Counted from the stretch's first letter, positions 13,911-22,765 are shown. The stretch is 28,871 bases of DNA from Spirochaetia bacterium (GCA_025997715.1 BNUY01000017.1:1-28871); one strand, 5' to 3'. The notes: a model not told the origin generated them from the letters alone. Made by a program: numbers and translations.

Positions 13911-14879
13911 TCATTGTTGGTTCTTATAAACTTCCCAACTGGTTTTGATCAGCGTATCCAGGTCCGAGTATTTGGCAGTCCAGTTAAGCAATTCGTGGGC
14001 CAGCTTGGAGGATGCGGTAAGTTTGGCGGGATCCCCGGCGCGGCGGCCAACGATTGTTGCGGGGATAGGTTTGCCGGTGATACGCCGGGCGGCCTCGACA
14101 ATCTCCAGCACCGAAATACCGGTTTCGCTGCCCAGGTTTACGGTGATGCTTTTATCATTTTTGCTGGTGTACTCCAGAGCCATAGCGTGGGCTATGGCGA
14201 GATCGCTTACGTGGACATAGTCACGGACGCCGGTACCGTCCGGGGTGTCGTAGTCGCTGCCGAAAATCTGGACCGTTTCCCGCATCCCGCAGGCGGCTTC
14301 CATGATGACCGGGATGAGGTTCGCAGGGTTAGTCTCCAGGCCTTTGATCCTGCCCTTAATGTCGTAGCCCGCGGCGTTGAAGTACCGGAGTGCGGCGAAG
14401 CGGATGCCCTTGAGTTTGTCGTACCAGCCCAGGAAGCGCTCGATTTCCAGCTTGGTAAAGCCGTAGTAGCTTTCCGGGTTGGCGGGGTGCTTTTCATCCA
14501 CAGGAATATATTCCGGCTGGCCGAACACGGCGGCACTGGAGGAAAAGACGATATTTTTGATGCCCCCCTCCACGGCGGCGTTCAGGATATTGACGGTACC
14601 GTTGATATTGTTTACCGAATATTTTTCGGGCTTAACCATGGATTCCCCCACGGCCTTAAAAGCCGCCAGGTGGACCACCGCGTCAAACCCCGCGCTTGCC
14701 CGGGACAGGCCGGTATAGTCCAGGATGTCCCCGTGGATGAAGCCCGCTTCGGGGAACAGGTTCCCCCGGAGGCCGCTGGAAAGGTTATCGAAAACGGTTA
14801 CCGAATGACCCCGGTCCAGGAATTCCCGGGCAACATGGCTGCCGATGTACCCGGCGCCGCCGATGATTAGTATTTTCAA
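13911..14879 (-). CDS. galE: UDP-glucose 4-epimerase
   Basis: This 322-residue short-chain dehydrogenase-type epimerase has the NAD-binding loop GGAGYIGSH (residues 7-15), a serine cluster FSSSAAVFG (about 112-120) and the catalytic Tyr-x-x-x-Lys in YYGFTKLEIE (Tyr about 139, Lys about 143). It interconverts UDP-glucose and UDP-galactose (possibly also the N-acetyl forms) and supplies sugars for glycolipids and glycoproteins. The length is slightly under the 338 residues of the E. coli enzyme. The start is a TTG at 14879, supported by AAGGAG at good spacing; no ATG alternative keeps the NAD loop. The M20 peptidase gene follows after 10 bases. Confidence 0.9.
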   Translation of the reverse strand: MKILIIGGAGYIGSHVAREFLDRGHSVTVFDNLSSGLRGNLFPEAGFIHGDILDYTGLSRASAGFDAVVHLAAFKAVGESMVKPEKYSVNNINGTVNILNAAVEGGIKNIVFSSSAAVFGQPEYIPVDEKHPANPESYYGFTKLEIERFLGWYDKLKGIRFAALRYFNAAGYDIKGRIKGLETNPANLIPVIMEAACGMRETVQIFGSDYDTPDGTGVRDYVHVSDLAIAHAMALEYTSKNDKSITVNLGSETGISVLEIVEAARRITGKPIPATIVGRRAGDPAKLTASSKLAHELLNWTAKYSDLDTLIKTSWEVYKNQQ

Positions 14880-14924
14880 ATTAGGCTCCTTGTTTTGAGT
14901 ATATCAAAAATGAGAAAAAATATA

Positions 14925-16967
14925 TCACTCCCCGCCCTTCGCCTTTTCCAGTTCCGCCGCTTTTGTTTCCCACTCCCGGCCTTTCCCCTCAAGCTCCGCC
15001 GCTGTCTTATCCAGCCGGGCCTTTACCGCCCTGGCTTTCTCTCCGTTACCGTAGACCTCCGGCTTGCCCAGCTCTGTTTCCAGGGCCGCCTTTTCCACCT
15101 CCAGCGTTTCCAGGGCCTTGAGGATTTCCGTCTCCTCCCGTTCCAGCCGCCGGATAAGGGTCTGCCGCTGCTTGCTGATTTCCCGAAGTTCGGAAGCCTT
15201 AATCAGAATCGTTTTTGGGAGGCTGCTCCGGACCGCCGCGCTTGTTTCGGCCGCTTCCTCTACGGGAATTTTTTCTTTGTCCGTAGTATTACTGTCATGC
15301 GTAGTATTGCTGTTACCTGCCGCGGTCTCTCCGGCGGCCTCCCGCTCCACCCGGTCCAGGTAGTAACCGTAATCGCCGTAGAAAAGCCTGGCTGCCGTTG
15401 TCTGCCCCGGGCCCCGGGCGGACAGTTCCAGGGTTTTGGTGGACAGGGCTTCCATAAAAGCCCGGTCATGGGACACAAAGATGATGGTACCGGTGTATTG
15501 CGTCAGGGTAGAAAGGAGGATGTCCTTGGACTGGAGGTCAAGGTGGTTGGTGGGCTCGTCCAGGACAAGTAAGTTCATGGGCTTGAGGAGCATCCGCAGC
15601 AGGGCCAGACGGCTTTTTTCGCCCCCGGACAGCACCGAGATGGGCTTGTACACATCGTCCCCCCGGAAAAGGAAGGCCCCAAGCATGTCCCGCACCCGGG
15701 GTATCAACTCCGTGGGCGCCTCCGCTTCCAGGTATTCTACAACCTGCCGGGAACCGGTCATGGTTTCCGCCGCGTCCTGGGAAAAATAGCCCGGCCGGAT
15801 GCCCGCGCCGTAAGTGACGGCGCCGGTAAAGTCCCGGTCCGCCCCGGCGAGGATACGCAGGAGGGTAGTTTTCCCCGCCCCGTTCCGGCCCACCACCACC
15901 AGCTTTTCCCCCGACTCCAGGCACAGGTCAAGACCGGAAAGGATAGGCCGTTCCCCGTAGCATTTTCCAATGCTTTCCATAGTAAGGGCTATGCGGCCCG
16001 AGTGGGGCGGCTTTGGAAAGGTGATGCTGATCCGCTTGAGGGATTCGGGGATCTCTATCCGCTCCATCTTTTCCAGCTTCTTGATCCGCTCCTGGACCAT
16101 GGCGGCCTTGGTAGCCTTGTAGCGGAAGCGGCGGATCAGGTCTTCCGCCTTTGCTATTTCCTCCTGCTGGGCGGCGTAGCGTTTGAGAAGGCTGTCCAGC
16201 TCTGTTTGACGGACCTGCTCGTAGGCGGTGTAGTTGCCGGCATAGCGTTTCAGTTGGCCCTGGAAAAGTTCGTAGACCTCGTTGACGGAGACATCCAGGA
16301 AGTAGCGGTCGTGGGAAACCAGGAGATAGCCCCCGGTAAAGCTCCGCAGCCACTGTTCCAGCCAGGAGCGGGCCTCAATGTCCAGGTAGTTGGTGGGCTC
16401 GTCCAGGAGCAGGATGTCCGGGGCTTCCAGAAGCACCTTGGCCAGGGCTATCCGCATCTGCCAGCCCCCGGAGAACTCCCCCGCCCCCCGGTCCAGGTCG
16501 TCGGCAGAAAAGCCCAAGCCCGTAAGCACCGCGGCAATGCTCTGGTCCCGGTTATAGTAGCCGGAAAGCTCCACCGCCTCCTGCAGCCGGTGATAGTCCG
16601 CAAGAAGCGCTGCGGTACGGCTGTCATCGGCCTTGGAAGCTTCCAGGGTACGGCCTATGGCTTCCATCTCCTCCAGCATGGCGGTAATTTCGTCGTAGGC
16701 GGTTTCCGCTTCCTCACGCAGAGTGCGGCCCCGATGCACTATCCCCGACTGGGGCAGGTAGGAAATCCGGCAGCCCTTTTGGACCGCCCGTTCCCCGGAA
16801 TCCGGGGCGAGCTTCCCGGCGATAACCTTCATCAGGGTGGATTTACCGGAACCGTTGGCCCCCGCCAGGCCGGCGCGGGAACCCGAAGCCAGGTTGAGGC
16901 CCACTTCCTTTAAGATATCCCGGTCGCCGAACGCCAGGGAGACCCGGGTAAACTGAACAAAGGCCAT
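14925..16967 (-). CDS. ABC-F family ATPase
   Basis: The 680-residue protein has two ABC ATPase domains and no membrane segments. The first has Walker A GANGSGKST (36-44), signature FSGGWQMRIALAK and LLLDEPTNYLD. The second has GRNGAGKTT (near 355), signature LSGGEKSRLALL and LVLDEPTNHLD. Between them is the basic helical linker of ABC-F proteins, and the last 70 residues form a charged coiled coil (LEREETEILKALETLEVEKA), as in Uup and YheS. ABC-F proteins bind the ribosomal E site and relieve stalling, and some give antibiotic resistance; nothing here points to resistance. The ATG is 2 bases after the stop of the upstream lipoprotein gene, so the two are coupled. Confidence 0.9.
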   Translation of the reverse strand: MAFVQFTRVSLAFGDRDILKEVGLNLASGSRAGLAGANGSGKSTLMKVIAGKLAPDSGERAVQKGCRISYLPQSGIVHRGRTLREEAETAYDEITAMLEEMEAIGRTLEASKADDSRTAALLADYHRLQEAVELSGYYNRDQSIAAVLTGLGFSADDLDRGAGEFSGGWQMRIALAKVLLEAPDILLLDEPTNYLDIEARSWLEQWLRSFTGGYLLVSHDRYFLDVSVNEVYELFQGQLKRYAGNYTAYEQVRQTELDSLLKRYAAQQEEIAKAEDLIRRFRYKATKAAMVQERIKKLEKMERIEIPESLKRISITFPKPPHSGRIALTMESIGKCYGERPILSGLDLCLESGEKLVVVGRNGAGKTTLLRILAGADRDFTGAVTYGAGIRPGYFSQDAAETMTGSRQVVEYLEAEAPTELIPRVRDMLGAFLFRGDDVYKPISVLSGGEKSRLALLRMLLKPMNLLVLDEPTNHLDLQSKDILLSTLTQYTGTIIFVSHDRAFMEALSTKTLELSARGPGQTTAARLFYGDYGYYLDRVEREAAGETAAGNSNTTHDSNTTDKEKIPVEEAAETSAAVRSSLPKTILIKASELREISKQRQTLIRRLEREETEILKALETLEVEKAALETELGKPEVYGNGEKARAVKARLDKTAAELEGKGREWETKAAELEKAKGGE

Positions 16968-16969
16968 GC

Positions 16970-18337
16970 TCAGAACTCCAGGGGGTTTGCGAAAAAGTAG
17001 ATCACCGTGGGGGCGGCGGCCCGGCGCGTTACCGTGACCCCCGTAAGGTTATCCGGGGGGACGTATTCGATACGCAGGCCCGGATCATCCGTAGTATAGA
17101 GGAAGTGCACCGGGATCCCGGCGCTATTGATACCGTCAAAGCGCAGGGTAAAGGCGCCGGTATACCGTTCCTCCAGGTCGGGGCTTAGGAACAGGTCCAT
17201 GCTTATGGAACCGCTGCCCAGGGCGGATGCGGGGATAACCTGGGGGATGAGGATGTTGTTGCCGGTCCAGACAAAACGTCCGTTTTCGGCAAACCCCAGG
17301 TTCCCATAGTTGGTACTCTGAAAGGCCGGGCCCAGGGCATAGAGGTTCTGAAACAGGGTTTCCCGCCGTTCCGTCTCCTGGGCAATAAGGTCATCCAACT
17401 CCATGGGAAGGGTTACAAAGGTGACGGTTCGTGGAACCCCGTCTGGTTCCGTGTACTGCACCGCCAGGGTAGTATCCAGGGGGAGCTGCATTTGAAGGGA
17501 CCCCTGGATTCCCTCGAAACGCCAGGAACGGCTGCCGACCCGTTGTATCCCGGTGTAGGAGAAACTCAGATCCGCCGTGGGCAGATAGAGATGGGCAATT
17601 CCCGTATCCGGTGATGGACTGAAACGCCAGCGCCGTGACAGGTCCGCCAGATCGATGCGCCGTGAGGCAGCCATGGCTCCGTACCAGTCGGGGTACCATG
17701 ACCGGGACAGAACCATATCCAGGTCCGGGTCCTCCTGCACCGACTCGGTTGCCGCCGGGCTCAACGCCAGGGCTCCCCCGGTATGTTCAAAGAACTTAAG
17801 CCGGTAGGAAAAACAATACCCAATGGCCCCGTCTTCGGTGAGCACCCGGTACCAGTCCCCGGGAAGCGGCTCCCCGGTGGTGCTTATGGCGGGGTTTCCC
17901 TCGACCAGTTCAAGTATCTTGATGATCTGCCCCATCCGCAGACGGTACACCCGTCGGGAGCTGTTATCCGGGTCCTCCCGGATTGGCAGCCCGTCCTGGC
18001 CGGTCTCGGCATAGAGCAGGGCATACTCCTCAAACTCCGCCGCCCGTTTCCGCGCCGCCCGTTTCCCCCCCCGCAATTCAAGCTGCCAGAGGGGAATCTC
18101 AAACTTATTGCCCTCCCGATTCCGGGTCCGGTAGGCATCCGGTGTCCCCACTACCCAAACATGGTCAATGTTCGACCTGATATACACCGGCAGCACCGTC
18201 CCCGAAGGAATGGCGGGGTCCTCCGTGGACCAGAGCAGCACCCCCCAACCAAGCAGGCGGGAACAGCCGGTCCAAAGGACCACGTTTAGCAAAACACTGA
18301 GAAGAACCAACAAGATGATGAGGGGAACGCGCCGCAT
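16970..18337 (-). CDS. Envelope protein with SH3-like domain, spirochaete type
   Basis: This 455-residue protein starts with a hydrophobic signal (MRRVPLIILLVLLSVLLNVV followed by LWTGC), consistent with a lipoprotein, or with a membrane anchor if the cysteine is not processed. A bacterial SH3-like region follows at about residues 110-185 (LPIREDPDNSSRRVYRLRMG, then GDWYRVLTEDGAIGYCFSY). The rest is beta-rich and without a family I can name. SH3 domains of this kind often bind cell-wall peptides. It is the first gene before the ABC-F ATPase on the same strand. I see no convincing terminator or promoter in the 180 bp between it and the divergent ATPase gene, apart from the latter's promoter. 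Confidence 0.65.
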   Translation of the reverse strand: MRRVPLIILLVLLSVLLNVVLWTGCSRLLGWGVLLWSTEDPAIPSGTVLPVYIRSNIDHVWVVGTPDAYRTRNREGNKFEIPLWQLELRGGKRAARKRAAEFEEYALLYAETGQDGLPIREDPDNSSRRVYRLRMGQIIKILELVEGNPAISTTGEPLPGDWYRVLTEDGAIGYCFSYRLKFFEHTGGALALSPAATESVQEDPDLDMVLSRSWYPDWYGAMAASRRIDLADLSRRWRFSPSPDTGIAHLYLPTADLSFSYTGIQRVGSRSWRFEGIQGSLQMQLPLDTTLAVQYTEPDGVPRTVTFVTLPMELDDLIAQETERRETLFQNLYALGPAFQSTNYGNLGFAENGRFVWTGNNILIPQVIPASALGSGSISMDLFLSPDLEERYTGAFTLRFDGINSAGIPVHFLYTTDDPGLRIEYVPPDNLTGVTVTRRAAAPTVIYFFANPLEF

Positions 18338-18462
18338 AGGGGTATTTTAGCGGAGAAGGGGGGAATTGTGAAGTATGCGGAGGAGGCGTCAGGGTATCCT
18401 TTATTAAAATCGTATAAATCACCCTAATATATGTCAAAGTTTATGATTTTCCTAGAAATCGC

Positions 18463-18491
18463 TTGATTTTTATTATTTATGAGCGTATACT
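18463..18491 (+). promoter_or_regulatory. Promoter of the AAA/DUF4143 ATPase gene
   Basis: TTGATT (18463-18468), a 17-bp spacer and TATACT (18486-18491) lie 26 bases before the ATG at 18518, with GGGGGG as ribosome binding site. The region is very AT-rich compared with the gene to its left. Confidence 0.65.
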
Positions 18492-18517
18492 GTTATAAAT
18501 AAGCGGGGGGTATTATT

Positions 18518-19837
18518 ATGATAAATCGGCCGGAATACGTACAGGCTTTGGTACGGCACAAAGACAAGTCCAATTTGATAAAAGTGGTAACCGGGGTGCG
18601 GCGCTGCGGTAAATCCACGCTTTTTGAATTGTTTCAGGATTATCTGCGTGAGAGCGGCATTAAGGATAGTCAAATAATCACCATCAACTTAGAATCCAGG
18701 GATAATGCCACGTTTCGGGATGGGGATTTGCTTTACAACTATGTAAAAGGCCGGACGGCGGACAATCAGCAATACTACGTGTTCCTTGATGAACTGCAGC
18801 TGGCGGCCGATTACGAAGATGTTGCCAATGGACTGCGTATGCAGAAAAATATAGATTTGTATGTGACCGGCTCTAATTCAAATATTTTGTCCGGCAGGTC
18901 AACCAAAAAATCAGCATCCGGTACCAAAGAAACTCAATGGGGGGGCCGCTATATTGATATAAAAATGCTGCCCCTGTCGTTCAAGGAATACGCGTCCGCC
19001 TTTGTTGATACAAAACTTAGCAAAGATGAATTATTCAGAAATTATACAGAGCAAAGCAGTTTTCCTGAAAGTTTGGAATATGTAACGGACGGCGGTTATG
19101 ACAAGCAGGGCGTACAGGATTATTTGGATACGGTTTATAACAGCATACTGATACACGATGTGATGAAGCAGGATGGCATAAAAGATGTAAGTTTATTGGA
19201 ACGGGTTGTGAATTTTATGTTTGCAAATTTGGGTAATGAGACATCACTGAATGGGATAGTCGGGGTTTTAAATAATGACCTTAGACTGCGGCCCGATGAT
19301 AAAAAGGTCTATGCGGCAACATTGGAAAATTATGTGTCCGCATTGTTAAAATCGTATTTGTTTTATAGCACAACCGGATATAATAACAAAGGGAAAGAAT
19401 ATTTGACATCCAACGCAAAATACTATGCGGTTGATGTGGGTTTACGGTATTACCTGCTTGGGGGCGACTCGGCAACAGATTCGGGCCATGTGCTGGAAAA
19501 TATCGTTTATTTAGAATTACTGCGGCGTGGCTATAAAATAAAAGTCGGGCGGGTCAAGGATAAGGAAGTGGATTTTGTGGCAACTAAGCCGGGAGGAGTG
19601 AAAGAGTATTACCAGGTATCCCAAACCATACTGGCAGACGACACACTGGTGCGGGAATTAGCGCCATTGAAAGCAATAAAAGATAGTTATCCAAAGTTTA
19701 TTCTGACCAGGGATTGGACAAATTCTGTTGACGCGGGAATTTGGATAACAAATGTTCTGGATTGGTTGTTAGCGAAGTGGGCTGGTGTCACCGCTTCGCA
19801 GCGCAGCTCAGCTTATGGGCCGCCCAGTACGAAATAA
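18518..19837 (+). CDS. AAA ATPase with DUF4143 domain
   Basis: The 439-residue protein belongs to the widespread AAA_14/DUF4143 group. It has Walker A GVRRCGKST (residues 26-34), Walker B YYVFLDELQ, a sensor VTGSNSNIL, and a C-terminal domain with a nuclease-like fold (VLENIVYLELLRRGYKIKVG, then DKEVDFVATKPG). The biological role of this group is poorly known; members are often mobile and occur next to toxin-antitoxin genes. The gene is AT-richer than its neighbours, which suggests transfer. Its last residues (after about WLLAK) run over the 3' end of the convergent transporter gene by 50 bases, so the native stop may have been lost and the tail WAGVTASQRSSAYGPPSTK may be accidental. Confidence 0.82.
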   Translation: MINRPEYVQALVRHKDKSNLIKVVTGVRRCGKSTLFELFQDYLRESGIKDSQIITINLESRDNATFRDGDLLYNYVKGRTADNQQYYVFLDELQLAADYEDVANGLRMQKNIDLYVTGSNSNILSGRSTKKSASGTKETQWGGRYIDIKMLPLSFKEYASAFVDTKLSKDELFRNYTEQSSFPESLEYVTDGGYDKQGVQDYLDTVYNSILIHDVMKQDGIKDVSLLERVVNFMFANLGNETSLNGIVGVLNNDLRLRPDDKKVYAATLENYVSALLKSYLFYSTTGYNNKGKEYLTSNAKYYAVDVGLRYYLLGGDSATDSGHVLENIVYLELLRRGYKIKVGRVKDKEVDFVATKPGGVKEYYQVSQTILADDTLVRELAPLKAIKDSYPKFILTRDWTNSVDAGIWITNVLDWLLAKWAGVTASQRSSAYGPPSTK

Positions 19838-22019
19838 GGAGCTTGAGCCGGTCGTAGGCGGCAAACTCATCATCCAGCACAACTTCGGAGAGGACTATCC
19901 GGACGACTTCCCGGACCGCATCATTGGGAAGGGCCAGTATCCACTGCGCCAGGAGCGTGCCCCGGGATTCATTCATATAGGCCGCCACCGCGGGCTGCAA
20001 TGCCTTGGCAATGGCAGGACGCCTGGATCTGGACAGTTCGTATGCCGCTTCCGCCTCATCCATGGCAAGGGTGGGGGCCAGGGTCGGGTCCTCAAGGAAG
20101 CGGACCAGCAGGGGGTAAAACTTGTTCTCAATCTCCAGGATGCGCGCCATAGACAGAACCACCGCGTCCCGGAGATAGGGCGGGGGATCCTCTACCCGGA
20201 GTATGTCAATCAGTACCGAAAGGGAATTGGGGGAACCGTAGATCCCAAAGGCCTCCACCCCCATAATCTTGAGCCGGGGGTTTTCGGTCCCCGCGATGAT
20301 TGCTTCGATTTCCGGCCTGAACGCCTCATCCCGCAGTTTTGCCAGGGCGATTATTGCCTCTCCGGCAAGCATATAGTCCCCGGAGGCCGCCAGTTCCCGG
20401 AGTACCGGTATGGCGGGAGCAAAACCATGGTTCCCCAGGGTCCGGGCGGACAAATAGGCGGTGGTATAGGGGTTGTTCACCAGGTCCGACAGCAGGGCTT
20501 TTTCGGCATCCTCGCCGAGGTTTGGGAGGGCATCCATGGCGCGGATCGCATCGGAACGGGTACTCAGCCGGGGCGATTTTGCCTTGTCCAGGAGCCCCGC
20601 CACGGCAAGCTTGGAGGGGGTGTCATGCAGCGCCTCCAGGAGATATTCCTCCTCCTCCGAATCATCGGTCTTCTTGAGCCGGTCCAGCAGGGTGATAGCC
20701 CGGAGATCCCGGAAGGAAAACATGACTTCCAGGGCGCCCCGTAAAGGGAGGGAGCCCAGGGATACCAGCTTTTTCTGAAAGAGCAGGACCACCGCAAGGA
20801 TCACCGCAAGGATAGTGAAGAGGATCTTAAAGGTGATGAACACCGAAACGCCCATGCCGGCAAAGGCATCCAGAAAGATACCCGCCAGAAAGGAGCCCCC
20901 TGCGCCGGCGATGCCGTAGAAGAAGAAGTAGAGGATGCCCAGGTTCAGCATCCCCTCTGCGGGGATCAGGGCAAGGAAGTAGGTCTGGGCAATCCCCTGG
21001 ACCCCGAGGAACCCGAAGTTCACCAGAAAAAACAGAAGGGATAGGAAGGGGACGACCGTGGAGGTATTGTCCACCGCTCCCCGGGGGAAGAAGACAGCCG
21101 GGAGGAGGCTGATAAGGCCAACGATGATACAGGTGAGGTACAGGGGCTTGGCTCCCACGCGGTCCACCAGAAACTTGATGATCAGCCCCATCATAAGGGC
21201 GCCCAGGCCGCCGAAAACCGCAAAGAGGGAAACCATGCCGTCACCCTGGGCGAACACCTCACGGGCATACACGACGATGAAGATACGGGCAATGGCGGAA
21301 ACCAGGGCCACCAGGAAAAACAGCGCCATAAAATTCCGGAAAGCGGGTTTGGCAAAGGACTCCCGGGCAATCGCCCAAAGCCCGCCTTGGGAAACACCGG
21401 CGTCCTTGTGCGGCTCGGGAAGGCCCCGGACCAGCGCCCCGGTGAAAACACCCCCCGCAATACCCGCCGCTATGATCAGCGAATAGAGGGCAAGCGGGGG
21501 GTTCCGCCCCAGGAGCATGGCCAGGGCAAAACTGGTAAACATAGCCACCGCATTATTGATAATCTGAACCAAGGTCAGATAGCTGCCCCGGTCGGGTCCC
21601 AGGGCCATTTGATCCATCACCGGATTATTCGCGATCATCCCAATCCCCCGAATCATGTGGAACAGGGATACCGTCAGAAGGGTCAGCCCTAATGCCCCGG
21701 AATGGCGGCCGGAGTTCTCCAGAAAGGGTATGAACAGCAGCGGAACCAGGCATAGCGCCCGCAGTATAAAGGTGGCGCTATAAATCTTTATCATTGGAAA
21801 GCGTTTGCAGAGCGCCTTTCCCAGGGGCATCAGGAAGTAGGATGCATACACCAGGGCGTTAAGGAGCCCAATCACGGTGGAGGATGCGTGGAGCCGCATG
21901 GCAAAGAGGGTGATGATATACTCCGCCATGAGGTAGTAGGAGAGGGCGTTGAAGAAGGTGAAGCTATTATACCGGTCGCGGGCTTTCCCAAGGCGGTACG
22001 GTGAGAGTGCGCTGCCCAT
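19788..22019 (-). CDS. MFS transporter fused to a HEAT-repeat domain
   Basis: The 743-residue protein has about twelve transmembrane segments of a major facilitator transporter in residues 1-420. A soluble C-terminal half follows, of about 300 residues, built of HEAT-like helical repeats (EYLLEALHDTPSKLAVAGLL, AIPVLRELAASGDYMLAGEA). The combination suggests a transporter with a cytoplasmic protein-binding platform; the substrate is unknown. The start at 22019 has no Shine-Dalgarno sequence but a promoter (TTGAAA-17-TATCGT) ends 5 bases upstream, so it may be leaderless. The first codons and the -10 box lie in a 40-bp direct repeat that recurs beyond the uma2 gene. The 3' end overlaps the convergent ATPase gene. 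Confidence 0.8.
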   Translation of the reverse strand: MGSALSPYRLGKARDRYNSFTFFNALSYYLMAEYIITLFAMRLHASSTVIGLLNALVYASYFLMPLGKALCKRFPMIKIYSATFILRALCLVPLLFIPFLENSGRHSGALGLTLLTVSLFHMIRGIGMIANNPVMDQMALGPDRGSYLTLVQIINNAVAMFTSFALAMLLGRNPPLALYSLIIAAGIAGGVFTGALVRGLPEPHKDAGVSQGGLWAIARESFAKPAFRNFMALFFLVALVSAIARIFIVVYAREVFAQGDGMVSLFAVFGGLGALMMGLIIKFLVDRVGAKPLYLTCIIVGLISLLPAVFFPRGAVDNTSTVVPFLSLLFFLVNFGFLGVQGIAQTYFLALIPAEGMLNLGILYFFFYGIAGAGGSFLAGIFLDAFAGMGVSVFITFKILFTILAVILAVVLLFQKKLVSLGSLPLRGALEVMFSFRDLRAITLLDRLKKTDDSEEEEYLLEALHDTPSKLAVAGLLDKAKSPRLSTRSDAIRAMDALPNLGEDAEKALLSDLVNNPYTTAYLSARTLGNHGFAPAIPVLRELAASGDYMLAGEAIIALAKLRDEAFRPEIEAIIAGTENPRLKIMGVEAFGIYGSPNSLSVLIDILRVEDPPPYLRDAVVLSMARILEIENKFYPLLVRFLEDPTLAPTLAMDEAEAAYELSRSRRPAIAKALQPAVAAYMNESRGTLLAQWILALPNDAVREVVRIVLSEVVLDDEFAAYDRLKLLISYWAAHKLSCAAKR

Positions 22020-22033
22020 GACTTACGATACGC
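21994..22033. repeat. 40-bp direct repeat, copy 1 (transporter start and -10 box)
   Basis: This segment contains the first nine codons of the MFS gene (MGSALSPYR), its start codon and its -10 box. It recurs at 22706-22745 in the same orientation with 2 mismatches in 40. The two copies bracket the Uma2-family gene and are 712 bp apart. Confidence 0.9.
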
Positions 22034-22053
22034 TAAGCGGGGAGGTATTTCAA
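22025..22053 (-). promoter_or_regulatory. Promoter of the MFS-HEAT gene, adjacent to its start codon
   Basis: On the minus strand TTGAAA (22048-22053), a 17-bp spacer and TATCGT (22025-22030) end 5 bases before the ATG at 22019. Transcription would start at about the ATG itself. Confidence 0.5.
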
Positions 22054-22074
22054 GGGGCGGCAGGGACCGGCGTA

Positions 22075-22650
22075 TTATCCGGCAAAAACCGGTTCCAGAG
22101 CTATTTCAAGGCCCTTTAATGTCTCCACCGGGGCGGTTCCGGTGGTACCGTAGGAACGGAAAAAGAACCGGTCGCCTTCAAAACCATAGCAATGGAGGGT
22201 TTTATGCTCAGGATCAATAACCCAGTATTCCTTCACTCCCGCCTGCCGGTACAGGTCAAATTTGAGCTCCATATCAACCGCCTTGTTGGACGGCGACAGG
22301 ATTTCCACCACAAAGTCAGGCGCGCCCCGGCAGCCCTCCGGCCCTCGCTTCTCTTTATCACAAACCACGACAATATCGGGCTGGAGAACCGTATCGTCAC
22401 TTTCATCCGCTTCATAAAAGAGCCGCACGTCATAGGGGGCGGGAAATACTTTGCAGGGTTTGCCGGTCAGATAATTCGCAATCTGTTTGAATAATTCCCC
22501 AAGAATTAACTGATGATACTCGTTCGGGGCCGCCATGGCCACGGCTTTACCCCGGAAAAGCTCATACCGTTCGCCCGGGGCCAGTTCCCAGTCCTTGTAA
22601 TCGGCGTAGGTCCAGGTCTCGTCTTCTTTCAACAATGCGTTTCCGTTCAT
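22075..22650 (-). CDS. Uma2-family (DUF820) putative endonuclease
   Basis: From the ATG at 22650 the protein has 191 residues with the Uma2 pattern: YELFRGKAVAMAAPNEYHQL at the start, VLQPDIVVVCD, APDFVVEILSPSNKAVDMEL and EYWVIDPEHKTLHCY. These form a PD-(D/E)xK-type nuclease core with its acidic residues and a lysine intact. Biological targets of the family are not established, and many copies occur in mobile or defence-related regions. An extended -10 (TGGTATACT) ends 6 bases before this ATG, suggesting leaderless expression. The frame is also open up to another ATG at 22731 inside the second 40-bp direct repeat, which would add 27 residues beginning MGSALSPYR. The gene lies just upstream of, and in the same direction as, the MFS-HEAT gene. 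Confidence 0.8.
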   Translation of the reverse strand: MNGNALLKEDETWTYADYKDWELAPGERYELFRGKAVAMAAPNEYHQLILGELFKQIANYLTGKPCKVFPAPYDVRLFYEADESDDTVLQPDIVVVCDKEKRGPEGCRGAPDFVVEILSPSNKAVDMELKFDLYRQAGVKEYWVIDPEHKTLHCYGFEGDRFFFRSYGTTGTAPVETLKGLEIALEPVFAG

Positions 22651-22656
22651 CCGCTC

Positions 22657-22685
22657 AGTATACCAGAGGTATTGGATTGACACAA
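22657..22685 (-). promoter_or_regulatory. Promoter of the uma2-like gene, adjacent to its start codon
   Basis: On the minus strand TTGTGT (22680-22685), a 17-bp spacer and TATACT (22657-22662), preceded by TGG as an extended -10, end 6 bases before the ATG at 22650. Confidence 0.5.
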
Positions 22686-22705
22686 CAACAATATTCGCAC
22701 CTTCA

Positions 22706-22745
22706 CGGTACGGTGAGAGTGCGCTGCCCATGGTTTACGATACGC
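22706..22745. repeat. 40-bp direct repeat, copy 2
   Basis: Same sequence as 21994-22033 with two differences next to the start codon. It again has a TATCGT -10 box (22737-22742, minus strand) with TTGAAT 17 bp further upstream (22760-22765) and an ATG at 22731. It thus carries a second promoter-plus-start unit, now reading in frame into the uma2-like gene. Confidence 0.85.
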
Positions 22746-22765
22746 CGGGCGGAGCTCAAATTCAA

